Shown in pieces: positions 1-11,058 of a stretch of 64,000 nt of DNA; the stretch's first letter is position 1; each line of letters opens with the position of its first letter. Source of the stretch: Aldehydirespirator sp965221185. GTDB lineage: Bacteria; Actinomycetota; Acidimicrobiia; Acidimicrobiales; Aldehydirespiratoraceae. The position numbers and the translations under genes are program-made. The DNA is taken from assembly GCA_965221185.1 (NCBI GenBank), contig OZ244866.1, positions 1,364,001 through 1,428,000 of the forward strand. The letters are read 5' to 3'. The notes beneath the pieces were generated by a model. The model had not been told where the DNA came from. It did no database searches and was given only the letters and a program-made list of their open reading frames with translations.

Positions 1-215
1 AGCGGCGAGAAGACGCGGCGAGCGTCAAATGGAGTGCTTGGCGCGACGCACGGAACGAGTCTTCCACGAATCGATTGTAGTCCGACAGTACTGGTGAGGC
101 TAACTTTGGCTCAACGGAGTGCGAATGGCTCGGGAAATCTCACTGCGTCACACGGCACCTGAGGGAACGTGCTGCCTCGCGAGGGTAGTGAGGAAGGCGT
201 GTAGCGTTATCGGCC

Positions 216-2984
216 GTGACGCCCGAGAGTCAGAGACCGAAGTTGATTGAGGTGGCTTTGCCGTTGGCGGCGATCAACAGGGAGGCGGCGCGGGAGAAGT
301 CGATTCGGCATGGGCATCCGTCGACGCTGCATCTTTGGTGGGCTCGGCGGCCGCTGACTGCGGCTCGGGCGGTGATCTGGGCGTCGCTGGTGGACGACCC
401 CTCTGGTGACCCGTCCTTGTCGTCCGAGGGGCAGGAGGCGGAGCGGCAGCGGCTGTTCGGGATCTTGGAGCGGCTCGTCAAGTGGGAGAACTCCAGCAAC
501 CCCGACGTGCTGGCCGAGGCCAGGGCTGAGATCGATAGGTGCTTCCCCGACGGGCCGCCGCCGATCCTGGATCCCTTCGCCGGGGGAGGGGCCATCCCGC
601 TGGAGGCCCAGCGGCTCGGGCTCACCGCGCTCGCCGGGGACCTGAACCCCGTGGCGGTGCTCATCAACAAGGCCATGATCGAGATCCCGCCCCGCTTCGC
701 CGGAATGCCGCCGGTGCATCCCGACATCGACAAGACCCTCACCACATGGGAGCGGGCCCAAGGGCTAGCCGCTGACGTGGAGGCCTACGGCCGCTGGATG
801 CGCGAGGAGGCTCAGCGCCGCATTGGGCATCTGTACCCCGACGTCACCAGCCCCAACGGCGAGAAGCTCACGCCCATCGCCTGGATCTGGGCCCGCACTG
901 TGGAATCGCCCGACCCGAGCTGGTCAGGGCACGTGCCGCTCGTGACATCGTGGACGCTCGCCAAGCGGCCGGGCAAGCCCAAGGTCTGGATCGAGCCGAT
1001 GATCGACCGCGAGGCGATGGCCATCAACTATGTGGTCCGCGATGGCGGCGAGCCGTCCCATGATCGGACCGTGAACCGGGGTAACGGCATCTGCATCGCC
1101 ACGGGCGCCGCCATTCCCGGTGACTACATCAAGTCCGAGAGCCGAGCCGGACGCATGGGCAAGCAGTTGATGGCTGTCGTAGCGGAAGGGGAACTCGGCC
1201 GGGTATACGTCCTAGCGACCCCCGAAGACGCCGCGGCGGCGACCTGCGAGGAGCCAGTCTGGAAGCCTGAAGGCCGGAATCCCAGGAAGCTAACTGGCGG
1301 AACCGTCTACGTGTACGGCATGGACGAGTGGTGGAAGATGTTCACACCAAGGCAACTGAGGGTGCTGACGACATTCTCGGATCTTCTCCGGGATGTGGCG
1401 GGCCGGGTGCGGATGGACGCTTCGCGAGCAGGGCTGCCATTGGATGACGTGCGACTGCGGGACGGTGGCAGAGGTGCTGCTGCGTATACGGACGCGGTCG
1501 TCACCTACCTGGCCTTCGCCATTGACAAACTGGCCGATCTCAATAACTCGCTCGTGCGTTGGGAGCCGGTCGCACAGTGCCCAAGGCAGCTGTTTGGTCG
1601 TCAGTCCATCCCCATGGTATGGGACGTCGCTGAGGCTAATCCGCTCAGTTCTAGCTCTGGATCCTTCTTGACTTGTCTAGAGGGCACACTGAGGGGTCTT
1701 GCAAGTCTTGGGGTCGTTCTCGGCAGTAAGGCTGTTGTCCAGCAGTGCAATGCGACGCCGAATGTCGCAACTGCTAACGGTGCAGCTCTGTCTACCGATC
1801 CTCCGTATTATGACAACATTTCATACGCAGACCTTTCGGACTTCTTTTACGTGTGGCTGCGTAGAAACCTCTTTGACGTATGGCCGACCGAGTGCTCCAC
1901 TCTGTCGACGCCCAAAGCTGAAGAATTGATTGCTAACCGCTACCGAGTGGGCTCGAAGGAGGAGGCAGAGAAGCACTTCGAATCGGGAATGGCCGAGTTC
2001 ATGGCAACCGTGGCAAGGAGCCACATGGCCGATGTCCCCGCCACGATCTACTACGCCTACAAGGCGACCGAGACCAAGGAAGGGGCGGTTCGCGCGACGG
2101 GCTGGGACACTTTCCTGCAAGCTGTGATCGATGCAGGCCTTCAGGTGGCTGCAACGTGGCCGCTTCGGACGGAGACCAAGAGTCGCCTCGTGGCTCAGGG
2201 TACCAACGCCCTTGCCTCGTCAATCGTCCTCGCTTGTCGACAGCGGCCTGCATCCGCGGTACTCGCCACGCGTGGAGAGTTCATGGCGGCGTTGCGGCGG
2301 GAGCTTCCAGAGGCGGTGCGGGTATTGCAGTCGGGCAACATTGCTCCTGTGGACATGGCTCAGTCCACCATCGGGCCAGGTATCAAGGTGTTCTCCCGGT
2401 ACGCCCGGGTGGTGGAAGCCGACGGGTCGTCGATGTCGGTGTCTGCTGCTTTGGCCATCATCAACGACGTGTTGGGTGAAGTGCTCGACGGCGAGGAGGC
2501 CGAGCTTGATGCCGACACCCGCTTCGCGCTCACCTGGTTCTCCGAGCACGGCTACAGCCCCGGACCCTCAGGCGATGCGGACAGTGTGGCCCGGGCCAAG
2601 AACACTTCACTGGCCGGCATCGAGGAATCCGGCATTGGCGAGGCTCGCGCCGGCAAGTTTCGCCTGTATGAGCGCAGCGAGCTCCCTCGGAACTACTCCC
2701 CGGTGGACGACGAGCGGCGCACCGTGTGGGAGGCAACCCAGCACTTGGCCGCAGCGCTGGAACGCTCCGAGTCCGAGGCGGCCGAGTTCCTTCACGTCCT
2801 CGGCGGCTATGGCGACCGGGCCCGCCAGCTTGCCTATCTGCTGTATCAGAAAGCCAACGACCGCGGCTGGGCCTCAGAGGCCGGTGCCTACAACGGGCTC
2901 ATCACCGCCTGGCCCAACCTGCGCACCGGCGCCGCCACCGTCGCAGCCGCAGCCATCGGCCCCGCCCAGCAGACCCTGCTGTGA
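216..2984 (+). CDS. DUF1156-type adenine-specific DNA methylase (putative defence locus)
   Basis: Predicted SAM-dependent DNA N6-adenine methyltransferase, 922 aa. The N-terminus (about residues 8-60) has the DUF1156 signature with LHLWWARRPL. Motif I is DPFAGGG at 119-125 and the catalytic motif IV is DPPY near 528. About 400 residues lie between the two, as is usual for this large methylase family. The GTG start has no clear ribosome site nearby (a purine-rich GAGGAAGG lies about 18 bp upstream), so the start is uncertain. It precedes an unknown gene and a HEPN/DUF499 ATPase. DUF1156 and DUF499 proteins are known to travel together in anti-phage islands, usually with a helicase, which is absent downstream and could lie before position 1. 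The methylase would act as modification partner; target sequence unknown. Confidence 0.88.
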   Translation: MTPESQRPKLIEVALPLAAINREAAREKSIRHGHPSTLHLWWARRPLTAARAVIWASLVDDPSGDPSLSSEGQEAERQRLFGILERLVKWENSSNPDVLAEARAEIDRCFPDGPPPILDPFAGGGAIPLEAQRLGLTALAGDLNPVAVLINKAMIEIPPRFAGMPPVHPDIDKTLTTWERAQGLAADVEAYGRWMREEAQRRIGHLYPDVTSPNGEKLTPIAWIWARTVESPDPSWSGHVPLVTSWTLAKRPGKPKVWIEPMIDREAMAINYVVRDGGEPSHDRTVNRGNGICIATGAAIPGDYIKSESRAGRMGKQLMAVVAEGELGRVYVLATPEDAAAATCEEPVWKPEGRNPRKLTGGTVYVYGMDEWWKMFTPRQLRVLTTFSDLLRDVAGRVRMDASRAGLPLDDVRLRDGGRGAAAYTDAVVTYLAFAIDKLADLNNSLVRWEPVAQCPRQLFGRQSIPMVWDVAEANPLSSSSGSFLTCLEGTLRGLASLGVVLGSKAVVQQCNATPNVATANGAALSTDPPYYDNISYADLSDFFYVWLRRNLFDVWPTECSTLSTPKAEELIANRYRVGSKEEAEKHFESGMAEFMATVARSHMADVPATIYYAYKATETKEGAVRATGWDTFLQAVIDAGLQVAATWPLRTETKSRLVAQGTNALASSIVLACRQRPASAVLATRGEFMAALRRELPEAVRVLQSGNIAPVDMAQSTIGPGIKVFSRYARVVEADGSSMSVSAALAIINDVLGEVLDGEEAELDADTRFALTWFSEHGYSPGPSGDADSVARAKNTSLAGIEESGIGEARAGKFRLYERSELPRNYSPVDDERRTVWEATQHLAAALERSESEAAEFLHVLGGYGDRARQLAYLLYQKANDRGWASEAGAYNGLITAWPNLRTGAATVAAAAIGPAQQTLL

Positions 2985-3281
2985 TCGCTTCCACCGGCAG
3001 CCCGCGGTTCTGGCACCGGCGTGGGGGAGCCGTCGGCGGCAACGGGCGCTGAATCGGCCCGGGAGACCGGTCTCAGCGCTGCGGCGATGCTCTTCGAACC
3101 GCTTGACGAGCAGAACCGGGGACTCTGGCGGCCCTAGGACCGCCAGCGACTCGCCGAGACCTAGAGAGCGAGCGGCGTCAGCGTCTAAACGGTCAACTCG
3201 AGCCGCGCTCCTGCATGCGCGAGTGGCATCGTCATTGAGAAGAGGTATGCTTGAAAGTGATTGAAATCTCAAGGGGCTGCC

Positions 3282-3998
3282 ATGCGCTATTGCCGATCGA
3301 GCACCGGATGGGTGCGGGTGAGCGACGCCTACTGGCGAGCGTGCGTGGTCCAGGAGGAACCACAGTCCGACGAGCGGTGGAACGTCCGGATCTACTGCGC
3401 GCTACAGACCCCGCCGCACTACGGAGCCTACGACCGCGCCTACCTCCTTCACGCCGGCGGCGAACCCTACAGCGTTCCGCTCGAGGCCAGCATCCACCGC
3501 GCCGAGCGCTGGTACTGGAAGGCGGCACTCGGGTGGGGCCTGAACTACGGGCCCGGCCATCCACAGTCGGAGTTCGAGCGGACCAGCGGGATACCCGCGG
3601 CCGACGATCCGTTGAGCCGATCCGGCGGTGTCGCCCACATCGGCGTGAGCCCCTGTCCGGACCGGGGCCAGACATCGGAGTTCCACTCGACGCTGCTGGT
3701 GCTGTCCGGCAGCCAATGGCATGCCGCGAGCGTCGTCAGGGACAGCGGCACCAGAGAATGGGGAGTGCGGCTGTCGGGCGACACAGAGGGATGGCTCGAG
3801 GCGGGCGGCTCGCCCTACCGTGCCCCCGCCACCGTGTGCGCACAGAGGGCCGAGCGATGGTACTGGCAGCTCGTCTGCGGAACGCCGATGCCCCACAGCG
3901 ACAACTTTCCCCAATCCCGATGGGAGCACCAGAACCAGATACCCGATCTCGACGACACGACCCGGGTGCCCCAGCCCGCGTGGGCACCCGCACGATGA
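3282..3998 (+). CDS. Unrecognised protein with two internal repeats
   Basis: 238 aa, no family recognised. The protein is an internal duplication: a unit ending in RAERWYW at 73-79 recurs with the same seven residues at 189-195. Each copy is preceded by AGG-x-PY-xx-P (58-66 and 174-182), and a W-x-A-x-VV segment opens each unit. The units are about 90 residues and rich in Trp, Tyr and Arg, suggesting a small beta-rich ligand-binding or nucleic-acid-binding fold; this is inference. No signal peptide or membrane segment. I chose the ATG at 3282 because AAGGGG lies 5 bp upstream. It lies between the DUF1156 methylase and the DUF499 ATPase, on the same strand, so it may be an accessory subunit of that locus. 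Confidence 0.72.
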   Translation: MRYCRSSTGWVRVSDAYWRACVVQEEPQSDERWNVRIYCALQTPPHYGAYDRAYLLHAGGEPYSVPLEASIHRAERWYWKAALGWGLNYGPGHPQSEFERTSGIPAADDPLSRSGGVAHIGVSPCPDRGQTSEFHSTLLVLSGSQWHAASVVRDSGTREWGVRLSGDTEGWLEAGGSPYRAPATVCAQRAERWYWQLVCGTPMPHSDNFPQSRWEHQNQIPDLDDTTRVPQPAWAPAR

Positions 3999-4061
3999 CC
4001 GCACCCACAGCCGCCAGCGAAGCGGCCGAGTTGGGAGGCGCCAATCAGGGCCCGCTGATGA

Positions 4062-4094
4062 ATGGCCAACACCGAGCGGGTCGCCAAGGCGCTG
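4062..4094 (+). repeat. 33-bp direct repeat copying the start of the DUF499 gene
   Basis: These 33 bases are identical to 4719-4751, which encode the first eleven residues (MANTERVAKAL) of the ATPase at 4713. Here the reading frame starts with ATG, diverges after the repeat and stops at 4128-4130, giving a dead 22-codon ORF. The two copies bracket about 620 bp that hold the antitoxin/PIN remnant, as expected if that segment was inserted at, or recombined into, the head of the ATPase gene. Confidence 0.85.
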
Positions 4095-4126
4095 TACCAG
4101 GAGGCAACGACCGAGGCTGGACTCGG

Positions 4127-4259
4127 TTAGGCCGCGAATACGGTCACGTCTCGGGCGTGGGCAGCCAGCGCTTGCAGGTCCTTGATGTCGTGGGTTAGCA
4201 CTGCTCCGCCTGGCTCGGCCATCGCTACCACCACCGGAGTCGAGGATCGGGGCATTCAT
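4127..4259 (-). pseudogene. Remnant of a PIN-domain (VapC-type) toxin with internal deletion
   Basis: Read on the minus strand, the ATG overlaps the stop of the upstream antitoxin as ATGA, the usual coupling of antitoxin and toxin. The first codons give MNAPILDSG, like the beta-1 strand and first acidic residue of PIN toxins. After a frame change the sequence gives VVVAMAEPGGAVLTHDIKD followed by LQALAAHARDVTVFAA and a stop, which fits the C-terminus of actinobacterial PIN toxins (LTxDxxDLxxLAA). The roughly 90 central residues that carry the other catalytic acids are missing, so no active RNase can be made. Confidence 0.75.
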
Positions 4260-4537
4260 CCGCCAGTGCCCTTGCTCAGGTGCTCCTTTATCGGGCGCCA
4301 CCAGGCCTCGGCACGCGCCATCTCCTCGGGGGTGGGCTCGCCGACCTCCTTGATGAGTTCGGCTACGTACTTCTCGTGCTCCCGGCGAAGCCTCTCCCTC
4401 TCAGCCTCGGAGATGTGGATGCCGTCTGGAACGTAGTCGTCCCACTCCGAGTAGTCGTCGGAGAGGTAGCCATCGGCATCGGTGCTGGTGCCACCCGCGG
4501 CCCGGCCATCGCCATCGGGTCTCGTGCGATCCAGCAT
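4256..4537 (-). CDS. Putative antitoxin of a decayed toxin-antitoxin pair
   Basis: 93 aa, acidic and hydrophilic, no recognised domain name. The second half is predicted helical and charged (ISEAERERLRREHEKYVAEL). The first 35 residues are low-complexity and Gly/Asp-rich. The stop overlaps the start of a PIN-toxin remnant (ATGA), which is the main reason for the antitoxin call. A -10 like hexamer TATATC lies 7 bp before the ATG with no room for a Shine-Dalgarno site, so the mRNA is probably leaderless. With the toxin dead, this antitoxin is an orphan and may be decaying too. Confidence 0.62.
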   Translation of the reverse strand: MLDRTRPDGDGRAAGGTSTDADGYLSDDYSEWDDYVPDGIHISEAERERLRREHEKYVAELIKEVGEPTPEEMARAEAWWRPIKEHLSKGTGG

Positions 4538-4540
4538 GGA

Positions 4541-4556
4541 ATCAGATATATCAGAT
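4541..4556 (-). promoter_or_regulatory. Promoter/operator candidate of the antitoxin at 4537
   Basis: On the minus strand the site reads as two direct copies of ATCTGAT separated by AT. It contains the -10 like TATATC (4545-4550), 7 bp before the start codon. A repeat overlapping the -10 element fits autorepression by the antitoxin; this is inference. Confidence 0.4.
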
Positions 4557-4712
4557 CATCATGAAGACAACAACCTGCCACTCCGATCTCGGCGGCGGTG
4601 GCCTCAGGCTGCCCCCGGTCGTGGCGGGCTCGAATGACGCGATGTCGCAAGTCCGTGGCATTGTGTGCGCCGTGCACACAGCCGTAGACCCTTTCGACCG
4701 AGGGCCGCAACC

Positions 4713-7970
<3,258 letters not shown>

Positions 7971-8018
7971 AGGATGAACACACGGTCCGCAGATTCTACG
8001 AGGAGGGGATCAGACGGG

Positions 8019-8471
8019 ATGATTGATGACACGCGAGAACTCGATCCGGACCGGATGGTCGTTCTGTCGCTGAAGCCCAGATTCGCGGAAGCCATCCTCG
8101 CGGGCGACAAGACGGTCGAACTCCGCCGCACCGAACCGAAGATCGTTGTTCCAACGCGAGCGCTGCTGTATGCAACGACGCCGGTACGGGCACTGCTCGG
8201 CACGTGCGTCATTGCAAGCGTCGAGTCAGCCGACCTGGCAGTCCTATGGAGGGAGTACGGCTCCAGAACTGCCTTGCTCTACGAAGAGTTCCAGCAGTAC
8301 TTCGAGGGCGTGGAAATGGGAACGGCTCTGACGCTGACACAGCCTCGGCCGCTCGACCGACCGGTTCCCCTCCAAGACCTTCAGGCAAGGCCACCGAGCT
8401 TCAGGCCTCCGCAGAGTTTCGCATACGTCGACACCAAGACAGGCGACCGACTCATGCGGATCGCCGCCTAG
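8019..8471 (+). CDS. ASCH/PUA-like domain protein
   Basis: 150 aa. The ASCH core opens with VLSLKPRFAEAILAGDKTVE and includes the family G-x-K-x-x-E-x-R motif (GDKTVELRR, about residues 27-35). ASCH domains are beta-barrel modules related to PUA and EVE domains and are proposed to bind RNA or modified nucleic acid. They are common next to restriction and toxin-antitoxin genes. I chose ATG 8019, with AGGAGGGG about 10 bp upstream; an earlier ATG at 7974 lies 3 bp after the ATPase stop. Tight spacing to the DUF499 gene suggests the same transcript, so it may read base modifications or act as an RNA-linked accessory of that locus. Confidence 0.8.
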   Translation: MIDDTRELDPDRMVVLSLKPRFAEAILAGDKTVELRRTEPKIVVPTRALLYATTPVRALLGTCVIASVESADLAVLWREYGSRTALLYEEFQQYFEGVEMGTALTLTQPRPLDRPVPLQDLQARPPSFRPPQSFAYVDTKTGDRLMRIAA

Positions 8472-8588
8472 CCGACACGAAGGCTTGACACGGCTTGGTG
8501 CCTCGCGAGATGTTCCCGCAGGTCAACACGCCGGATGATCCCGTCGACCCCCTTAACCCCACGTGACTCGACAGCCCAGGAGGTGACC

Positions 8589-9434
8589 GTGCAACTCCAC
8601 GGACCGTCGTCGGCTGGGCTCATGTACTCCGATACCGGGGGTGACGGGCCGGTGGTGGTCTTTCTTCATGGGGTGCTGATGAACGGCACACTTTGGGGCG
8701 GTGTCGTTGACAGGCTGCGCGGCCGGTACCGGTGCATTGTGCCTGAGCTTCCCTTCGGTGCTCACCGCACGCCGATGCCCGACGACGCCGATTTGGATCT
8801 CGGGTCGTTGGCCAGGATGGTCGCTGGCTTCCTCGATGAACTCGACCTCTACGACGCCACGCTTGTGTGCAACGACTGGGGCGGCGCCCAGCTCGTGATC
8901 AGCCCGGGCGGTTCGGACCGGGTCGCCAGCCTCGTTCTCGTGTCGTGCGAGGCCTTCGATAACTATCCGCCGGGCCTTCCCGGGCGGCTGCTGTGCCTCA
9001 ACGGGTCTGTGCCGGGAGGCACCTTCCTGACGTCGCAGCTCCTGCGTCCCCGGCTGATCCGGCACCTGCCGATCACCTTCGGCGGGATGTCGAAGAAGCG
9101 GGTCCCCAACGAGCAGTTCATGAGCTGGATCGAGCCGCTGCGCCACGACCGCAGGATCCGCCGCGATCTCGACAAGTACCTACGCAGCGTCCCGAGGAAG
9201 GAGCAGTTGCTCGAATGGGCCGAACAGCAGCGGGCCTTCACGGGCCCCGTGCTCGTCGTGTGGGCCCGCGAGGACAAGCTCATGCCGCCCGAGCACGCAG
9301 AACGCCTAGCCGAGCACTTCGAGAACGCCGAACTGGTGTGGGTTGACGACAGCCGGACGCTCATCCCGATCGACCAGTCCGAGGTCCTCGCCGACCACCT
9401 CGAACGCTTCCTCGAACGCACCACGGCAGGTTGA
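8589..9434 (+). CDS. Alpha/beta hydrolase, haloalkane-dehalogenase-like, His of triad not seen
   Basis: 281 aa from the GTG at 8589, which has AGGAGG 5 bp upstream; a longer frame starts at 8535. The oxyanion region is FLHGVL (25-30). The nucleophile elbow is CNDWGG at 94-99, so the nucleophile would be Asp96, as in haloalkane and fluoroacetate dehalogenases rather than Ser esterases. The second acid probably lies in WAREDKLMP (about 225-235). The segment where the catalytic His normally sits reads DDSRTLIPIDQ, without His. Similar SRT(F/L)(V/I)P tails occur, as I recall, in actinobacterial relatives, so this may be a subfamily with altered chemistry. Substrate unknown. Confidence 0.8.
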   Translation: MQLHGPSSAGLMYSDTGGDGPVVVFLHGVLMNGTLWGGVVDRLRGRYRCIVPELPFGAHRTPMPDDADLDLGSLARMVAGFLDELDLYDATLVCNDWGGAQLVISPGGSDRVASLVLVSCEAFDNYPPGLPGRLLCLNGSVPGGTFLTSQLLRPRLIRHLPITFGGMSKKRVPNEQFMSWIEPLRHDRRIRRDLDKYLRSVPRKEQLLEWAEQQRAFTGPVLVVWAREDKLMPPEHAERLAEHFENAELVWVDDSRTLIPIDQSEVLADHLERFLERTTAG

Positions 9435-9435
9435 T

Positions 9436-9457
9436 GGCGACTCCTTCGCAAGTCGCC
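9436..9457 (+). terminator. Hairpin after the alpha/beta hydrolase gene
   Basis: A 7-bp perfect stem (GGCGACT / AGTCGCC) with an 8-nt loop starts 2 bp after the hydrolase stop, between convergent genes. There is no U-tract, which is common for actinobacterial terminators. Confidence 0.5.
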
Positions 9458-9517
9458 TCCGGGATCATCCTCGCAACCCGCCGAGCGGAGCCTGACGGGT
9501 GAGCGGAGCTGTGCGGT

Positions 9518-10030
9518 TCAGGTCGGCGGAACGTCGCTGACCGGTGTCGTGTCGGCAGCCGAGAGCTCGCGGCGAAAGAAGAGATATCGCCCTTCGTCCC
9601 AGGTCGCGCCGGTGGTGCTGTAGCCCTCGGACTCGTACAACGCGACCGCGATCTCGTTGCGCTCGTTCGCGTCCAACTGCAGCTGCACGCAGCCCAGTTC
9701 GCGGGCGTGCGACTCGACTGCCCTCATCAATGCCCGCCCGACGCCGAGCCCACGGTGCTCCTCACCCACGTACACGTCCTCGACCCAGCAGATGGCGCCG
9801 TGCAGCCACGCTGAGTAGAGATAGTGAAGCTGCACGTAGGAATGCGCCGGCCGACCGACAAGGAGGAACTCAGCCAGTCCGCGGTCCAGCATGAGGCGAA
9901 CGTCGCGAGCCAACGCCTCGTCTCCGGGCTCGTCCTGACCCCGAAGGTTCCGGAAGGCGGCCATGCACGCCGCAACCTCCGCCTCGTCACCGGGCGTCGC
10001 CAGCCGGACCTGCACGGTCGGCACAGTCAC
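9518..10030 (-). CDS. GNAT family N-acetyltransferase
   Basis: 170 aa. Residues 7-150 form one GNAT domain. The acetyl-CoA pyrophosphate loop is HRGLGVGRAL, inside the strand-helix unit that begins WVEDVYVGEEHRG. LYESEGYSTTG is the usual motif B. Predicted to acetylate an amine on a small molecule or peptide; the substrate cannot be told from sequence. It stands alone on the minus strand and shows no sign of damage. Confidence 0.85.
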   Translation of the reverse strand: MTVPTVQVRLATPGDEAEVAACMAAFRNLRGQDEPGDEALARDVRLMLDRGLAEFLLVGRPAHSYVQLHYLYSAWLHGAICWVEDVYVGEEHRGLGVGRALMRAVESHARELGCVQLQLDANERNEIAVALYESEGYSTTGATWDEGRYLFFRRELSAADTTPVSDVPPT

Positions 10031-10207
10031 CAGTCACCCTGACGAGCCATAACCGCGTGCCCAGCCACGCTCGCAGCATAGAAACCCCTGATGAACCCCG
10101 CTGGCCCGATCAACGACCAACCAGTCGCTGCCGGGTCCATCGGAGCAAGACCAGCGACGACCGGGGACATCGTGAGCGTGACGCCAGCCCCGTGACAAAG
10201 TAGGGAC

Positions 10208-10411
10208 ATGGGCATCAACCTCGAAGACCACCTCGACGCCGAGCACCTGGCGGCGCTGGAGATGCTTCCCGGTGATCTGCTTGACCCCTCCGACCTGCCC
10301 GCGGCGCGAGCAACCGTCGACGAGCGCATGGCTCATCTGCCCGACCTCGAGATTCCCGACAGCGCGGAGGTCACCGGCCGCGGTCTAGTGGGGAAGGGCC
10401 AGCATCGATGA
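10208..10411 (+). pseudogene. N-terminal fragment of an alpha/beta hydrolase (truncated copy of the gene at 17128)
   Basis: The 67 codons start MGI(N/K)xE(D/E)HLDAxHLA and match the first ~55 residues of the 320-aa hydrolase at 17128-18090 nearly residue for residue. The bases before the ATG (GTAGGGAC) are also shared, so the duplication included the ribosome site. After about residue 52 the match ends and the frame runs to a stop that overlaps the next ATG (ATGA). The HGGG and nucleophile motifs are absent, so no enzyme is made. It may be kept as a translated leader for the DUF1697 gene. Confidence 0.8.
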
Positions 10412-10944
10412 CCGAGCGCTACCTCGTGATGCCTCGGGGCATCAACGTCGGGACCCGCAATCGCGTGCCGATGGCGGAGCTCAGGTCGAAGTTGACCGGC
10501 GCTGGCTACTGCGACGTGGCCACCGTCCTGCAGAGCGGCAACGTGATCGTCTCCGCCGAGGAGGATGATCCCGACGAAGTCGCTGGCGCCATACAGCGGT
10601 TGCTCAGCGACGAGTTCGGCGTCGACGTTGCCTGCGTCGCGCGGACGGCGAACCAGGTTCGGCGGGTGCTTGAGCGCAATCCGTTGCAGGAAGTCGTCTC
10701 CGACCCGTCGCGCTACCTCGTGATCTTCCTCTCCCAGGAGCCCGACCCCGAAGCGGTGGAGGCGCTGGTGGGGGAGGACCACAGCCCCGAGGCCATCGCG
10801 ATCGAAGGCACCGAGGCATACGTCTGGACTCCCGACGGCGTCTACGGGATGACCCTCTCGTACGCGCACCTCGAGAAGCGGTTCGGTGTCGTCGCCACGG
10901 CCCGCAACTGGAACACAATCAAGAAGATCGTGGCCAGGCTGTGA
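10408..10944 (+). CDS. DUF1697 domain protein
   Basis: 178 aa, full length for DUF1697. Family features are RGINVGTRNRVPMAELR at the N-terminus, VLQSGNVIVSA near residue 40, and the C-terminal ARNWNTIKKI. Members are widespread small alpha/beta proteins of unknown function, often predicted cytoplasmic. The start ATG overlaps the stop of the truncated hydrolase fragment, so translation may be coupled to that relic. Confidence 0.88.
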   Translation: MTERYLVMPRGINVGTRNRVPMAELRSKLTGAGYCDVATVLQSGNVIVSAEEDDPDEVAGAIQRLLSDEFGVDVACVARTANQVRRVLERNPLQEVVSDPSRYLVIFLSQEPDPEAVEALVGEDHSPEAIAIEGTEAYVWTPDGVYGMTLSYAHLEKRFGVVATARNWNTIKKIVARL

Positions 10945-11058
10945 CCGCTGGCCACGAGGCCCGAGGTCAGCCCCGACGTCGGAGGCTCTGAGCCGTCCCA
11001 GGCCGTTTGGTTGAATGAGCTGGCTGCGGGCGCCCCGCCCGTGCCACTATGCGGATTC

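Noticed and set aside
4665..4712. Upstream extension of the DUF499 ATPase start
   Set aside because: The extra 16 residues are Arg/Pro-rich without family match. GAGGG is correctly spaced for ATG 4713, and the duplicated segment begins at ATG 4719.
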